A stretch of 26,994 nucleotides of DNA from Firmicutes bacterium UBA3936 (GCA_002385745.1 DGEC01000104.1:1702-28695); one strand, 5' to 3'; positions 1-7,606 are shown, counted from the first letter of the stretch. A program made the numbers and translations. Notes: a model not told the origin generated them from the sequence alone.

Positions 1-573
1 ATCAGCGAGGAAATACGGCTGAAGCTGCCGCAGGTCAGCCGGACGACCGTGCTGGCTCCCTGGCCGGAAGAAGACCCGGCTTTGCAGTATGAAGAAGCCT
101 ACAAGAAAATAAACATGTTAAAAGAAGTAATACGGTCCATCCGCAACCTGCGCAGTGAAGTGCAGCTGCCCCCGGGGAAAAAAGCCGCAGTCGTGCTGCT
201 TGCGGAGAAAGACGCTGCCGCCGCGGTGCTGCGGGAGGGTGAACCGCTGCTGATGCAGCTGGCTGCATTGGAAAAGGTGGAGATAAGCGGTAAATTGTCC
301 GGAGAACTCAAGCAAGCCCTGACGGCTGTGGTGGAAGATGTGGTAATTTACCTGCCTCTGGCCGGACTTATTGATCTTGGACAGGAAATCAGCCACCTGG
401 AGAAGGAACTGGCGAAACTGGAGAAAGAAATTGCCCGGGTCCGGGGCAAGTTGAAAAACGAGGGTTTTTTGGCCAAAGCTCCGGAGACGGTGGTGGAACA
501 GGAAAGGGCCAAAGCCGAAGAGTATCAAAAACGCTATGAAAAAGTAAAGGAAAGGCTGCAGAAACTGCGTTAA
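1..573 (+). CDS. valS: Valine--tRNA ligase, C-terminal part (5' end outside window)
   Basis: This is the 3' end of valyl-tRNA synthetase, which charges tRNA-Val in the cytoplasm. The reading frame is already open at base 1 (first residues ISEEIRLKLP, then LAPWP), so the gene begins upstream of the window. The visible 190 residues cover the end of the anticodon-binding domain. They finish in the long charged helical hairpin typical of ValRS, the C-terminal tRNA-binding arm, with heptad-like text such as LEKELAKLEKEIARVRGKL at about residues 123-141 of this fragment and the conserved NEGFLAKAPETVV segment after it. It ends 17 nt before folC, whose Shine-Dalgarno lies right after the valS stop, so the two are probably co-transcribed as in many Firmicutes. 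Identification is from the domain text plus the valS-folC order. Confidence 0.95.
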   Translation: MSEEIRLKLPQVSRTTVLAPWPEEDPALQYEEAYKKINMLKEVIRSIRNLRSEVQLPPGKKAAVVLLAEKDAAAAVLREGEPLLMQLAALEKVEISGKLSGELKQALTAVVEDVVIYLPLAGLIDLGQEISHLEKELAKLEKEIARVRGKLKNEGFLAKAPETVVEQERAKAEEYQKRYEKVKERLQKLR

Positions 574-590
574 CCCGGAGGTCTGGAGAA

Positions 591-1901
591 ATGAATTATG
601 ATGAAGCTCTTTCCTGGATTCACGGGCTGTACCGTTTCGGCTCCAATCTCGGTTTGGAACGGATTAACAAGCTTATGGCCATGCTTGGGAACCCGCAGGA
701 TAAATTCCGCTCTGTGCATATTGCCGGGACCAACGGCAAAGGCTCGACAGCCGCATTCCTGGCAGAAATTTTGCAGGCGGAGGGACTGCGGGTAGGACTT
801 TATACTTCGCCCTATATTGAGGCTTTCACCAACCGGATGGCTGTTAACGGGCACGATATTGCGCCCGGCGATTTGGTAAGGATTGTTAAGAAGGTAAAAC
901 CCCTGGTGGAAGAACTGACAAAAAGCGACAGCCAGCCCACGGAATTTGAAGTGGTAACGGCGCTGGCCTTCACTTATTTTGCGGAAAGCAAGCCGGACTT
1001 TGTTGTTGTGGAAGTAGGACTTGGCGGGCGCCTGGATGCCACCAATGTCGTCCGGCCGGAAGTGACGACAATTACCAATATTGCACTGGAGCATACCCAG
1101 GTGCTGGGTGACAGTATTGCCGCTATAGCCCGGGAAAAGGCCGGCATAATTAAACCCGGGGTACCGCTGGTGACCGCCGCTGAAAAAGAAGAGGCGCTGG
1201 CTGTTTTCCGGGAAACGGCGCAAAAAAATAATGCCCGGATGTGGCAGGTAGGGAGGGAGTTTGCCTACCGTATCCGTGATGTAGGCCTAGACGGGCTCTC
1301 CTTTGATTACCAAAGCCCGTGGAGAAAGCTGGATGACTTGCGGATCAGCATGCTGGGCCGTCACCAGGCGAGAAATGCCACCCTCGCCCTGGCGGTGAGG
1401 GAATTAATGCCGCTGCCCTTTAATGAGCAGGCGGCAAGAGACGGGCTTTTGCGGATGTTCTGGCCGGGCAGGCTAGAGGTGTTTTCCCAGCGGCCGCTTG
1501 TTCTTGTAGACGGCGCCCATAATGTAGACGGCGTAATGGCCTTGCGGACGGCGCTGCACGATCTGCTCGGCGGCCGGCGCCTGCGAATGGTGCTGGGGAT
1601 ACTGGGCGACAAAGCCATTGAGGAAATGCTGGAGTTGATTATCCCCCTTGCCGATGCCGGGATTATCGTGACCGCCCCGCAGAGCCTGCGGGCTTCCGAT
1701 CCCTGGGCGGTTGCTGAAAAGGTGCGCAAATATGCCCGCACTGCCTCCGTTGCTGTCGTTCCGGCGGTGGAAGATGCCGTTCGCCGGGCAGTGGCCGGTA
1801 CAGCTCCGGATGAAGCCTTGTGTGTTTTTGGCTCCCTCTATACGGTAAGCGAGGCACGCCCGGTTTTAAAAGAGCTGGCAGCGTCCGGTGACTTGTCATG
1901 A
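591..1901 (+). CDS. folC: Bifunctional folylpolyglutamate synthase / dihydrofolate synthase
   Basis: FolC is an ATP-dependent Mur-ligase-family enzyme. It joins L-glutamate to dihydropteroate and extends the polyglutamate tail of folates in the cytoplasm. The 436-residue length is normal. The P-loop GTNGKGS is at residues 46-52, the EVGLGGRLDATN block at about 141-152, the REKAGIIK region carrying the conserved lysine at about 181-188, and the C-terminal-domain motif DGAHN at 307-311. The DGAHN is followed by VDG rather than the more usual P. The ATG at 591 has GGAGGT (577-582) at good distance. The gene follows valS by 17 nt. No convincing terminator follows: the downstream DNA is T-rich but has only a 4-bp stem. 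Confidence 0.96.
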   Translation: MNYDEALSWIHGLYRFGSNLGLERINKLMAMLGNPQDKFRSVHIAGTNGKGSTAAFLAEILQAEGLRVGLYTSPYIEAFTNRMAVNGHDIAPGDLVRIVKKVKPLVEELTKSDSQPTEFEVVTALAFTYFAESKPDFVVVEVGLGGRLDATNVVRPEVTTITNIALEHTQVLGDSIAAIAREKAGIIKPGVPLVTAAEKEEALAVFRETAQKNNARMWQVGREFAYRIRDVGLDGLSFDYQSPWRKLDDLRISMLGRHQARNATLALAVRELMPLPFNEQAARDGLLRMFWPGRLEVFSQRPLVLVDGAHNVDGVMALRTALHDLLGGRRLRMVLGILGDKAIEEMLELIIPLADAGIIVTAPQSLRASDPWAVAEKVRKYARTASVAVVPAVEDAVRRAVAGTAPDEALCVFGSLYTVSEARPVLKELAASGDLS

Positions 1902-2000
1902 GTTTTTCCTTTTTCCCTTAATTTTACAAAAATCATGTGAAAAATAGTGGCTGTAATAAAGGATTCTCAGGTTTGCGACAAGAATATCTAAGCTTTGGAT

Positions 2001-2009
2001 TGATATAAC
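2001..2009 (+). promoter_or_regulatory. Possible extended -10 promoter for the rnf operon
   Basis: In the 149-bp AT-rich gap between folC and rnfC the best promoter-like element is TGATATAAC. This is a TGn extension followed by a -10 with 5 of 6 consensus bases at 2004-2009. No good -35 stands 16-18 nt upstream, so it would rely on the extended -10. The expected transcription start would be near 2016, about 35 nt before rnfC. I looked for a Rex-type redox operator palindrome in this gap and saw none. Confidence 0.35.
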
Positions 2010-2050
2010 TAATATTTATGCCATTTATTTCAAAGGGGTGAGTTCAGCAG

Positions 2051-3388
2051 ATGAGCTTAAGGACGTTTAAGGGGGGCGTTCATCCCGGACATTATAAAAG
2101 TGCCACGGAGAAGAAAGCTGTCGTTGTTGCCAAACCGCCGGCTGTGGCGGTTATTCCTTTGTCGCAGCATATCGGGGCGCCCTGCGACCCTTTGGTTGCC
2201 GCCGGTGATGCAGTGAAAATGGGACAAAAAATCGGCGACAGCAAGAGTTTTGTTTCTGTTCCTGTACATGCCAGTGTTTCAGGAAAAGTTGTCAAAATTG
2301 GGAAGTGCAATTCTCCCCTCGGCGGGTCCGTAGATGCCGTTTTTATTGAGAACGATTTTCAGGATACATGGCATGAATCAGTCAAGCCCAATCCGGATTG
2401 GGAAAAGATGTCCGCAGACGAGCTGAGGAAAATTATCCGTGAAGCCGGGATAGCCGGCATGGGGGGAGCGGCTTTCCCGACCCATGTCAAACTCTCGCCG
2501 CCGCCCGAAAGGAAGATTGATTATGTTTTGATCAACGGGGCGGAATGCGAGCCGTATTTAACTGCCGACCACCGAGCCATGCTGGAACGTACGGAGGACT
2601 TGCTCAGGGGTGTTCGGCTGGTTATGAAAATACTGGGAGTAAAAAAAGCCGTTATCGGCATTGAAGACAACAAGCCCGATGCCATAGAGGCCGTTAAAAA
2701 AGCAGCGGGAGCTGAAAGCGGCATTGAGGTGCGGGCCCTGCACACAAAATACCCGCAAGGCGCTGAAAAACAATTAATTAAAGTTATCACCGGCAGGGAG
2801 GTTCCTTCCGGAGGCCTGCCCGCCGATGTGGGATGTATAGTGCAGAATGTGGGCACCTGCATTGCCATTGCCGATGCGGTGCAAAAAGGTGTGCCTTTGC
2901 TTGAGAGAATTGTCACAATCACAGGTTCCGCCATCAAAGAACCCCAAAATATGCTTGTCCGGATCGGTACCCCCGTGACCGATTTAATCGAACAGTGCGG
3001 CGGATTTACAAGCAACCTGCGCAAGCTCATTCTCGGCGGCCCCATGATGGGCATAGCCCAGCCGGGAGCGAATAATCTGCCGGTTATTAAGGGTACCTCC
3101 GGTATTCTTTGTCTGGCGGACAGTGAAGTTGCGGAAGATGAAATCAGGCCGTGCATCCGCTGTGCGCAGTGCGTTGAAGTCTGCCCGGTGAGCATCATGC
3201 CGCTCTTTATCAGTTCCGCGGTGGAGCAGGGGCTGTATGACAGGGCTGAAAAGTTTAATGCCATGGACTGCATTGAATGCGGAAGCTGTTCTTATATCTG
3301 CCCGGCCAAACGCCCTCTTGCGCAGTGGATTAAGATGGCAAAAGACGAGATAGCTGCCAAACGGCGTGCTGCAGCGGAAAAATCATAG
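2051..3388 (+). CDS. rnfC: Rnf electron transport complex subunit C (NADH-binding)
   Basis: RnfC is the peripheral Rnf subunit that exchanges electrons with NAD(H) at the cytoplasmic face. The 445-residue protein has the N-terminal barrel-sandwich region and the FMN/NADH-binding 51-kDa-like domain, with GMGGAAFPTHVKL at about 136-148 and INGAECEPYLTADHR at about 161-175. A SLBB-like segment follows. Two [4Fe-4S] motifs close it: C368-x2-C371-x2-C374-x3-C378 and C407-x2-C410-x2-C413-x3-C417. The ATG at 2051 is preceded by AAAGGGGTG (2032-2040). It is the first gene of a tight C-D-G-E-A-B operon, the order known from clostridial and acetogen Rnf complexes. Confidence 0.97.
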   Translation: MSLRTFKGGVHPGHYKSATEKKAVVVAKPPAVAVIPLSQHIGAPCDPLVAAGDAVKMGQKIGDSKSFVSVPVHASVSGKVVKIGKCNSPLGGSVDAVFIENDFQDTWHESVKPNPDWEKMSADELRKIIREAGIAGMGGAAFPTHVKLSPPPERKIDYVLINGAECEPYLTADHRAMLERTEDLLRGVRLVMKILGVKKAVIGIEDNKPDAIEAVKKAAGAESGIEVRALHTKYPQGAEKQLIKVITGREVPSGGLPADVGCIVQNVGTCIAIADAVQKGVPLLERIVTITGSAIKEPQNMLVRIGTPVTDLIEQCGGFTSNLRKLILGGPMMGIAQPGANNLPVIKGTSGILCLADSEVAEDEIRPCIRCAQCVEVCPVSIMPLFISSAVEQGLYDRAEKFNAMDCIECGSCSYICPAKRPLAQWIKMAKDEIAAKRRAAAEKS

Positions 3389-3407
3389 GTAAGGGAGGGG
3401 TCATCAG

Positions 3408-4328
3408 ATGGAAAACAGATTGCTTGTTTCGCCTTCACCGCACCTGAAGTCACCTGAAAATATTAAAAGCATAATGATTGATGTCCTTGTTGCTTTGTTC
3501 CCTGCCGCCATAGCAGCCATTATTTTTTTCAGACATCATGCCTTGTTGACGATGCTGATTTGTACAGTAGCAGCCATGCTGACGGAAGCAATTATCTTGC
3601 GCAGCAAGAATATTTTTGGCGACGGCAGTGCAGCCGTAACCGGTTTGCTTTTGGCAATGACGCTGCCTCCCGCCCCGCCATGGTGGCTGTGTGTTATTGG
3701 TGCCGTGCTGGCCATTGTTGTTGGCAAACAGGTTTTCGGCGGCATCGGCAATAATATTTTCAACCCTGCACTGGTGGGTAGAGCAGTGCTCCTGGTTTCC
3801 TGGACGGGACATATGACCGGTTGGCTTGCTCCCGTGGATCTGACTTCTACGGCCACCCCGCTGGCCTCTCCTTCTGCAGCAAGCCTGGCTGATCTTTTCT
3901 TTGGCGCCGTGGGAGGGTCGCTGGGAGAAACAAGCGTGCTGGCGCTGCTTTTGGGTGCTGCCTGGCTTTTTTACAGGGGCCATATCAACTGGAGAATTCC
4001 CGGCGGGTACCTGCTCGTGGTCTTTGTTATGGGAGCGTTCCTCTCCGGTGGAGATAATTCATCCATGGTAAACGGCCTTTTTCATGTGATGACCGGCGGA
4101 GTCGTGCTGGCGGCATTTTTCATGGCCACCGACATGGTAACTTCACCGGTAACTCCCAAAGGGCAGCTTATCTTCGGACTGGGCTGCGGCCTTGTGACTA
4201 TGCTGGTTCGCCTTTACGGCAATTATCCTGAGGGGGTTACTTTTGCCATACTGTTGATGAATGCCCTGACTCCGCTGCTTGACAACCTCACCCTGCCCAG
4301 GAAATACGGGGAGGTGGCTAAATCATGA
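3408..4328 (+). CDS. rnfD: Rnf electron transport complex subunit D (membrane, covalent FMN)
   Basis: RnfD is the NqrB-like integral membrane subunit (306 residues). It takes part in membrane-crossing electron transfer and ion pumping. Many hydrophobic segments are visible, together with the conserved NIFNPALVGRA block at about 116-126. In this family a threonine in an SGAT/TSAT-P-L motif carries covalent FMN. The corresponding text here is DLTSTATPL, placing the modified residue at Thr150, with a T at the residue two before it where G or S is common. The start ATG has AGGGAGGGG at 3391-3399. The last 4 bases overlap rnfG (ATGA arrangement), suggesting translational coupling. Confidence 0.96.
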   Translation: MENRLLVSPSPHLKSPENIKSIMIDVLVALFPAAIAAIIFFRHHALLTMLICTVAAMLTEAIILRSKNIFGDGSAAVTGLLLAMTLPPAPPWWLCVIGAVLAIVVGKQVFGGIGNNIFNPALVGRAVLLVSWTGHMTGWLAPVDLTSTATPLASPSAASLADLFFGAVGGSLGETSVLALLLGAAWLFYRGHINWRIPGGYLLVVFVMGAFLSGGDNSSMVNGLFHVMTGGVVLAAFFMATDMVTSPVTPKGQLIFGLGCGLVTMLVRLYGNYPEGVTFAILLMNALTPLLDNLTLPRKYGEVAKS

Positions 4329-5131
4329 AAGAAATTATTCGCCTGGCACTGATATTAATGGTTATCTGTGCCGTCTCGGCCGGTGTTTTGGCTTATACCA
4401 ACCAGGTAACTTCGGAAATTATCGAAGCAAGAATCAGAAAGGAAAAAATTGCTTTAATGCAGGAGTTGTTTCCTGCCCTTGACAGATATGAGGATAAAGA
4501 GGCAAACGGCCGGACTGCCACGGTCGTGTATGATGCGGCAGGCAAGCTGATAGGAATTCTGGCCGAAGGCAAAACAACGGGCTACGGCGGCGATATCCGC
4601 TTTAACCTGGCTGTTGACGGCGAAGGAAAGATTGTTAAACTGGCTATAGTTTCCCATGCCGAGACGGCCGGTCTTGGCTCGAAAATAGAAGAAGAATCCT
4701 ACAGGGCTCAATTTGCAGGCAAAACTATCGGTGATTCCTTTGATGTGGACAATATTTCCGGCGCTACCATTACCAGCGTGGCAATGGAAAACGGAGTGAA
4801 GAGGGAACTTGAGGAAATCCTGCTGCTCTTTGGCGAAGGTCTGGCCGAACCCGAGCCGGAAATAGATATTTCCAAGCTGCCTGACGGCACTTATACCGGC
4901 GAAGGCCGGGGCGTGGGGACAATTAAAGTAGAAGTTACCGTGGCCGGCGGCAAAATAACGGCCATTAAGGTGCAGGGAAACGAAGAAACTCCCGAATACT
5001 TCAGCAAAGCAAGGCAGGAAGTGCCGGCCAGGATCATTGAAGAACAGTCAGTGCAGGTTGATGCTGCCAGCGGTGCAACCCTCAGCAGCCAGGGTATCAT
5101 GGAAGCTGTGCGCAATGCACTGCAGCAATAG
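4325..5131 (+). CDS. rnfG: Rnf electron transport complex subunit G with two FMN-binding domains
   Basis: RnfG carries covalent FMN on the outer membrane face of the Rnf complex and is anchored by one N-terminal helix (about residues 5-24). The first FMN-binding domain (about 60-165) has the ETAGLGSKIEE segment and the flavinylation motif SGAT at 145-148, so Thr148 is the expected flavin site. After a short acidic linker (about 170-180) a second, smaller FMN_bind-like domain begins at PDGTYTGEGRG (about 186). It ends with another SGATLSS, with Thr252 as its candidate flavin site. The second domain makes the protein 268 residues rather than the roughly 200 of a single-domain RnfG. It overlaps rnfD by 4 nt and precedes rnfE by 14 nt. 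Family assignment is firm; flavinylation of both threonines is inferred. Confidence 0.95.
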   Translation: MKEIIRLALILMVICAVSAGVLAYTNQVTSEIIEARIRKEKIALMQELFPALDRYEDKEANGRTATVVYDAAGKLIGILAEGKTTGYGGDIRFNLAVDGEGKIVKLAIVSHAETAGLGSKIEEESYRAQFAGKTIGDSFDVDNISGATITSVAMENGVKRELEEILLLFGEGLAEPEPEIDISKLPDGTYTGEGRGVGTIKVEVTVAGGKITAIKVQGNEETPEYFSKARQEVPARIIEEQSVQVDAASGATLSSQGIMEAVRNALQQ

Positions 5132-5145
5132 CAGGGGGTGAAGAT

Positions 5146-5745
5146 ATGAGTGCAATAAAAGAGCTGACCAAAGGTCTTTTCAAGGAAAATCCGACTTTCC
5201 GCGTGGTACTGGGCATGTGCCCCACACTTGCCGTGACTACCCTGGCAGCAAACGGCCTGGGTATGGGACTTTCAACGACTGCTGTCCTGGTTGCTTCCAA
5301 TGCTGTAATTTCCTTATTAAGAAAATTTATTCCCGATAAAATACGCATACCGTCGTTTATAGTCATCGCAGCCACTTTTGTAACCATGGTAGACATGCTG
5401 CTTAATGCTTATGCGCCGGAGCTGCACTCGCAGCTTGGCATCTTTATCCCTTTGATTGTGGTAAACTGCATTATTTTGGGCAGGGCGGAGGCCTTTGCCT
5501 CAAAAAATCCCGTTATCCCTTCCATCCTTGACGGTTTGGGCATGGGGCTGGGATTTACCCTGTCGCTGACTGTGCTGGGTTCCATACGGGAAATTCTTGC
5601 GGCAGGCACAATCTTTGGCCGCAGTATTATGGGTACAGGTTTTGAACCCTTTGCGATTTTTGGTTCTCCTGCCGGCGGCTTTTTAGCCCTGGGACTTTTG
5701 ATGGCGCTCGTAAATATGATCTTTAAAAAGTTCAGGCTGGAATAA
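5146..5745 (+). CDS. rnfE: Rnf electron transport complex subunit E
   Basis: RnfE is a six-helix membrane subunit, homologous to NqrD, and pairs with RnfA in the membrane core. The protein is 199 residues and almost wholly hydrophobic. The family cysteines that ligate the shared intramembrane iron-sulfur cluster are present: Cys25 in LGMCPTLAVT and Cys108 in VVNCIILGRAEAFA. The ATG at 5146 follows GGGGGTGA at 5133-5140. It is 14 nt after rnfG and 13 nt before rnfA. Confidence 0.96.
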   Translation: MSAIKELTKGLFKENPTFRVVLGMCPTLAVTTLAANGLGMGLSTTAVLVASNAVISLLRKFIPDKIRIPSFIVIAATFVTMVDMLLNAYAPELHSQLGIFIPLIVVNCIILGRAEAFASKNPVIPSILDGLGMGLGFTLSLTVLGSIREILAAGTIFGRSIMGTGFEPFAIFGSPAGGFLALGLLMALVNMIFKKFRLE

Positions 5746-5758
5746 GGGGGGGTAGATT

Positions 5759-6334
5759 ATGACAAGTATACTGGTGATTTTTTTCGGTGCCGTTTTTGTA
5801 AATAACTTTGTGCTGTCCAGGTTCCTCGGCATCTGCCCGTTCCTTGGCGTCTCGAAAAAAGTGGAAACATCAATAGGCATGGGCATGGCCGTAACCTTTG
5901 TCATGGGGCTTGCTTCTCTTGCAACCTGGCTCTTGGAATACTATGTTCTGGTACCCTTTAACCTTCCATATCTGCGTACCATTGTGTTTATCCTGGTCAT
6001 TGCTGCCCTGGTCCAGTTTGTAGAACTTGTAATCCGCAAGATCAGCCCGGTGCTGTACCAGGCACTGGGGATTTACCTGCCGCTGATTACTACTAACTGT
6101 GCAGTGCTGGGGGTAGCCCTCCTGAATATCCAGCTAAAATACAATTTGCTGGAGTCCGTAGTCTTTGGTGTTGCAGCCGCAATCGGCTTTACTCTGGCTT
6201 TGGTAATCATGGCCGGCATTCGTGAGCGTCTGGAGCTGGTTTTTATCCCGAAGCATTTTCGCGGAGTTTCTATTGCTTTGATTATCGCAGGGATCCTTTC
6301 CATTGCCTTTATGGGATTCCAAGGTATGATGTAG
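5759..6334 (+). CDS. rnfA: Rnf electron transport complex subunit A
   Basis: RnfA is the NqrE-like membrane subunit that forms an inverted-topology pair with RnfE. The 191 residues include the conserved NNFVLSRFLGICPFLGVS block with Cys26, and TTNCAVLGVAL with Cys114. These cysteines correspond to the ligands of the RnfA/RnfE intramembrane cluster. The GGGGGG run at 5747-5752 serves as ribosome binding site. The stop codon at 6332-6334 overlaps the AGGAGG of rnfB, so the two are tightly coupled. Confidence 0.97.
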   Translation: MTSILVIFFGAVFVNNFVLSRFLGICPFLGVSKKVETSIGMGMAVTFVMGLASLATWLLEYYVLVPFNLPYLRTIVFILVIAALVQFVELVIRKISPVLYQALGIYLPLITTNCAVLGVALLNIQLKYNLLESVVFGVAAAIGFTLALVIMAGIRERLELVFIPKHFRGVSIALIIAGILSIAFMGFQGMM

Positions 6335-6347
6335 GAGGCGAATACTA

Positions 6348-7130
6348 ATGATTGTTCCAGCTGTAATCAGCCTTGCTGTTTTAGGACTTCTTTTCGGCGG
6401 CCTCCTGGCCTTTGCCTCCCAAAAATTTGCCGTTGATACGGACCCGAGGGTGGAACAGATAAGAGAGCTTTTAGCGGGGGCGAACTGCGGCGCCTGCGGT
6501 TATGCCGGCTGTGACCAGTTTGCCGAGGAAGTTGTTGCCGGCCGCGCGCCTTTAACCGGCTGTACTCCCGGCGGGGCGAAAGTTGCCGCCGAGATTGCCG
6601 CACTGCTTGGATTGGAGGCGCCGGAGGAAACGGCGCGCATGACAGCTCAGTTAAAATGCGTGGGTGACTGTAATGTTGCCAAAAAAAGGCATGATTACCT
6701 GGGCGTACAGGACTGCAAAGCCGCACTAATGTATGGCGGCGGCCCCAAGGCCTGTGCATACGGCTGCCTTGGCTATGGCAACTGTGTACGGGTCTGCCCG
6801 GTAGAGGCCATTACCATGGGTGAAAACGGGCTGCCCGTAATTGATACGGATTCATGCATCGCCTGTGGACTGTGCTCGAGGGAATGCCCGCGCGGTCTGA
6901 TAGACATTGTCAATGCCAGGGGTGTTCACCATGTCCGCTGCAAATCGCAGGAGAAAGGCAAACAGGTGCGCGCTGTCTGCGACCGCGGCTGTATAGCCTG
7001 CCGGCTGTGCGTAAAAAACTGTCCGGTTGAGGCGATCCACATGGATAACAATGTCGCCGTTATTGACAGCAGCATCTGCACAAACTGCGGCACATGCGTT
7101 GAAGTTTGCCCGCAAAAGGCAATTGTTTAG
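6348..7130 (+). CDS. rnfB: Rnf electron transport complex subunit B (ferredoxin-interacting, Fe-S)
   Basis: RnfB accepts electrons from reduced ferredoxin and passes them into the Rnf complex. The 260-residue protein starts with one membrane helix (about 3-24). It continues with the Fe-S domain motif C47-x2-C50-x4-C55-x16-C72 and then two double-cluster ferredoxin-like modules. The first holds GCLGYGNCVRVCP (about 139-151) and CIACGLCSREC (about 170-180). The second holds CIACRLCVKNC (about 215-225) and CTNCGTCVEVC (about 244-254). That gives five predicted [4Fe-4S] clusters, fewer than in some longer acetogen RnfB proteins. The AGGAGG at 6333-6338 fixes the ATG at 6348. It is the last gene of the operon, followed at once by a strong terminator. 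Confidence 0.97.
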   Translation: MIVPAVISLAVLGLLFGGLLAFASQKFAVDTDPRVEQIRELLAGANCGACGYAGCDQFAEEVVAGRAPLTGCTPGGAKVAAEIAALLGLEAPEETARMTAQLKCVGDCNVAKKRHDYLGVQDCKAALMYGGGPKACAYGCLGYGNCVRVCPVEAITMGENGLPVIDTDSCIACGLCSRECPRGLIDIVNARGVHHVRCKSQEKGKQVRAVCDRGCIACRLCVKNCPVEAIHMDNNVAVIDSSICTNCGTCVEVCPQKAIV

Positions 7131-7136
7131 CATGCT

Positions 7137-7173
7137 AAAACGGTGCGAAGGCTGCCTTCGCACCGTTTTTGAT
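7137..7173 (+). terminator. Strong intrinsic terminator of the rnf operon
   Basis: A perfect 15-bp stem is formed by 7137-7151 (AAAACGGTGCGAAGG) and 7155-7169, with a 3-nt loop CTG. The T-run 7166-7170 forms part of the 3' arm and the tail. It lies 6 nt after the rnfB stop. Its A-rich left side means it could also work in the reverse direction. Confidence 0.93.
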
Positions 7174-7199
7174 AGGATTATCAACCTTGATTTGTTTAT

Positions 7200-7345
7200 T
7201 TCTCTTCGCCGGGGGTTTTTAAGGGAGATCCCCCTTAGGCTTGCGGGGTGGTCAGGACCGCAGGCCCGTCAAAGGGGTGGAACTCCTAAAGAACAGGAAG
7301 GACGCAGCTATAAAAAACGCTAAGCGCCTTCCTTGTGCTGCCGCT
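7200..7345 (+). other. Non-coding segment with several stem-loops, identity unknown
   Basis: The stretch between the rnf terminator and the next promoter holds no convincing gene. It can fold into stacked hairpins. The first pairs AAGGG with CCCTT around 7221-7236. The second is a 9-bp stem pairing GGCTTGCGG (7238-7246) with CCGCAGGCC (7258-7266), containing one G-U pair and an 11-nt loop. The third is a 10-bp stem pairing AGGAAGGACGC (7295-7305) with GCGCCTTCCT (7324-7333), with one bulged A. None is followed by a T-run. I see no good promoter directly before it. It may be a small RNA, part of a longer leader, or a decayed sequence. Confidence 0.4.
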
Positions 7346-7364
7346 TGCAGGCGGTCGACGGAGA

Positions 7365-7392
7365 TTGACAATCTTTACTGCAAAAGTATAAA
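7365..7392 (+). promoter_or_regulatory. Sigma-A-type promoter for the antiporter-like gene pair
   Basis: A perfect -35 TTGACA (7365-7370) and a -10 TATAAA (7387-7392, 5 of 6) are separated by 16 nt. The -35 sits inside a short palindrome, AGATT-GAC-AATCT, that could also be an operator. Predicted transcription start is near 7399, giving a leader of roughly 200 nt. This is the best promoter match in the window and lies after the rnf terminator, so the downstream genes can be expressed separately from rnf. Confidence 0.6.
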
Positions 7393-7398
7393 CTTATC

Positions 7399-7606
7399 TT
7401 ATAGTCATTTTTATACTAATCCTTAAAACAGGCCTGCAAAGCGATGCAGGCTTAAGTGCCGCATATTTGTTATCAGTGACGGGCAAACAATATGCAAGTG
7501 CTACTGAGTCAAACAATACCGGCTAAGAATCAGCGCAGCGGCAGACCGGCGCATCTTTGCCAAAGCAACCGGGCGGCACTCTTTAGGGTAAAGGAGATGA
7601 ACAACT
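7399..7606 (+). promoter_or_regulatory. Long, structured 5' leader of the antiporter-like operon
   Basis: About 200 nt of untranslated leader are expected between the promoter and the GTG start. Visible stem-loops are GCCTGC/GCAGGC (7432-7437 with 7446-7451) and a 10-bp stem with one bulged T between GCATATTTGTT (7461-7471) and AACAATATGC (7486-7495). A third, small hairpin, CTCTTTA with TAAAG(G)AG (7579-7596), buries the Shine-Dalgarno AAAGGAG of the first gene. No intrinsic terminator is seen, so any control would act on translation. I cannot match it to a known riboswitch class by eye. Confidence 0.4.

Noticed and set aside
570..1223. Open frame (217 codons) on the - strand inside folC
   Set aside because: Antisense shadow of folC with no ribosome binding site and no recognisable domain.
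1902..2050. Possible intrinsic terminator or Rex operator between folC and rnfC
   Set aside because: Only a 4-bp stem (TGAC/GTCA) precedes the T-rich run after folC, and no TTGTGA-type or TTGTTAA-type palindrome for Rex is present.
2521..3273. Long open frame (250 codons) on the - strand inside rnfC
   Set aside because: Fully inside a certain gene on the other strand; composition (Ser, Pro, Arg, Thr rich) and lack of family resemblance mark it as a shadow.
7271..7286. T-box-like motif (AAAGGGGTGGAACTCC) that resembles the core AGGGTGGNACCGCG
   Set aside because: The ACCGCG half is not kept, no downstream terminator with a competing stem follows, and the neighbouring genes are not amino acid or aminoacyl-tRNA genes. 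Treated as chance similarity within an unassigned structured region.
7241..7426. Small + strand open frame (61 codons) in the rnf-antiporter gap
   Set aside because: No ribosome binding site or family resemblance; it spans stem-loops and the promoter, so coding is unlikely.
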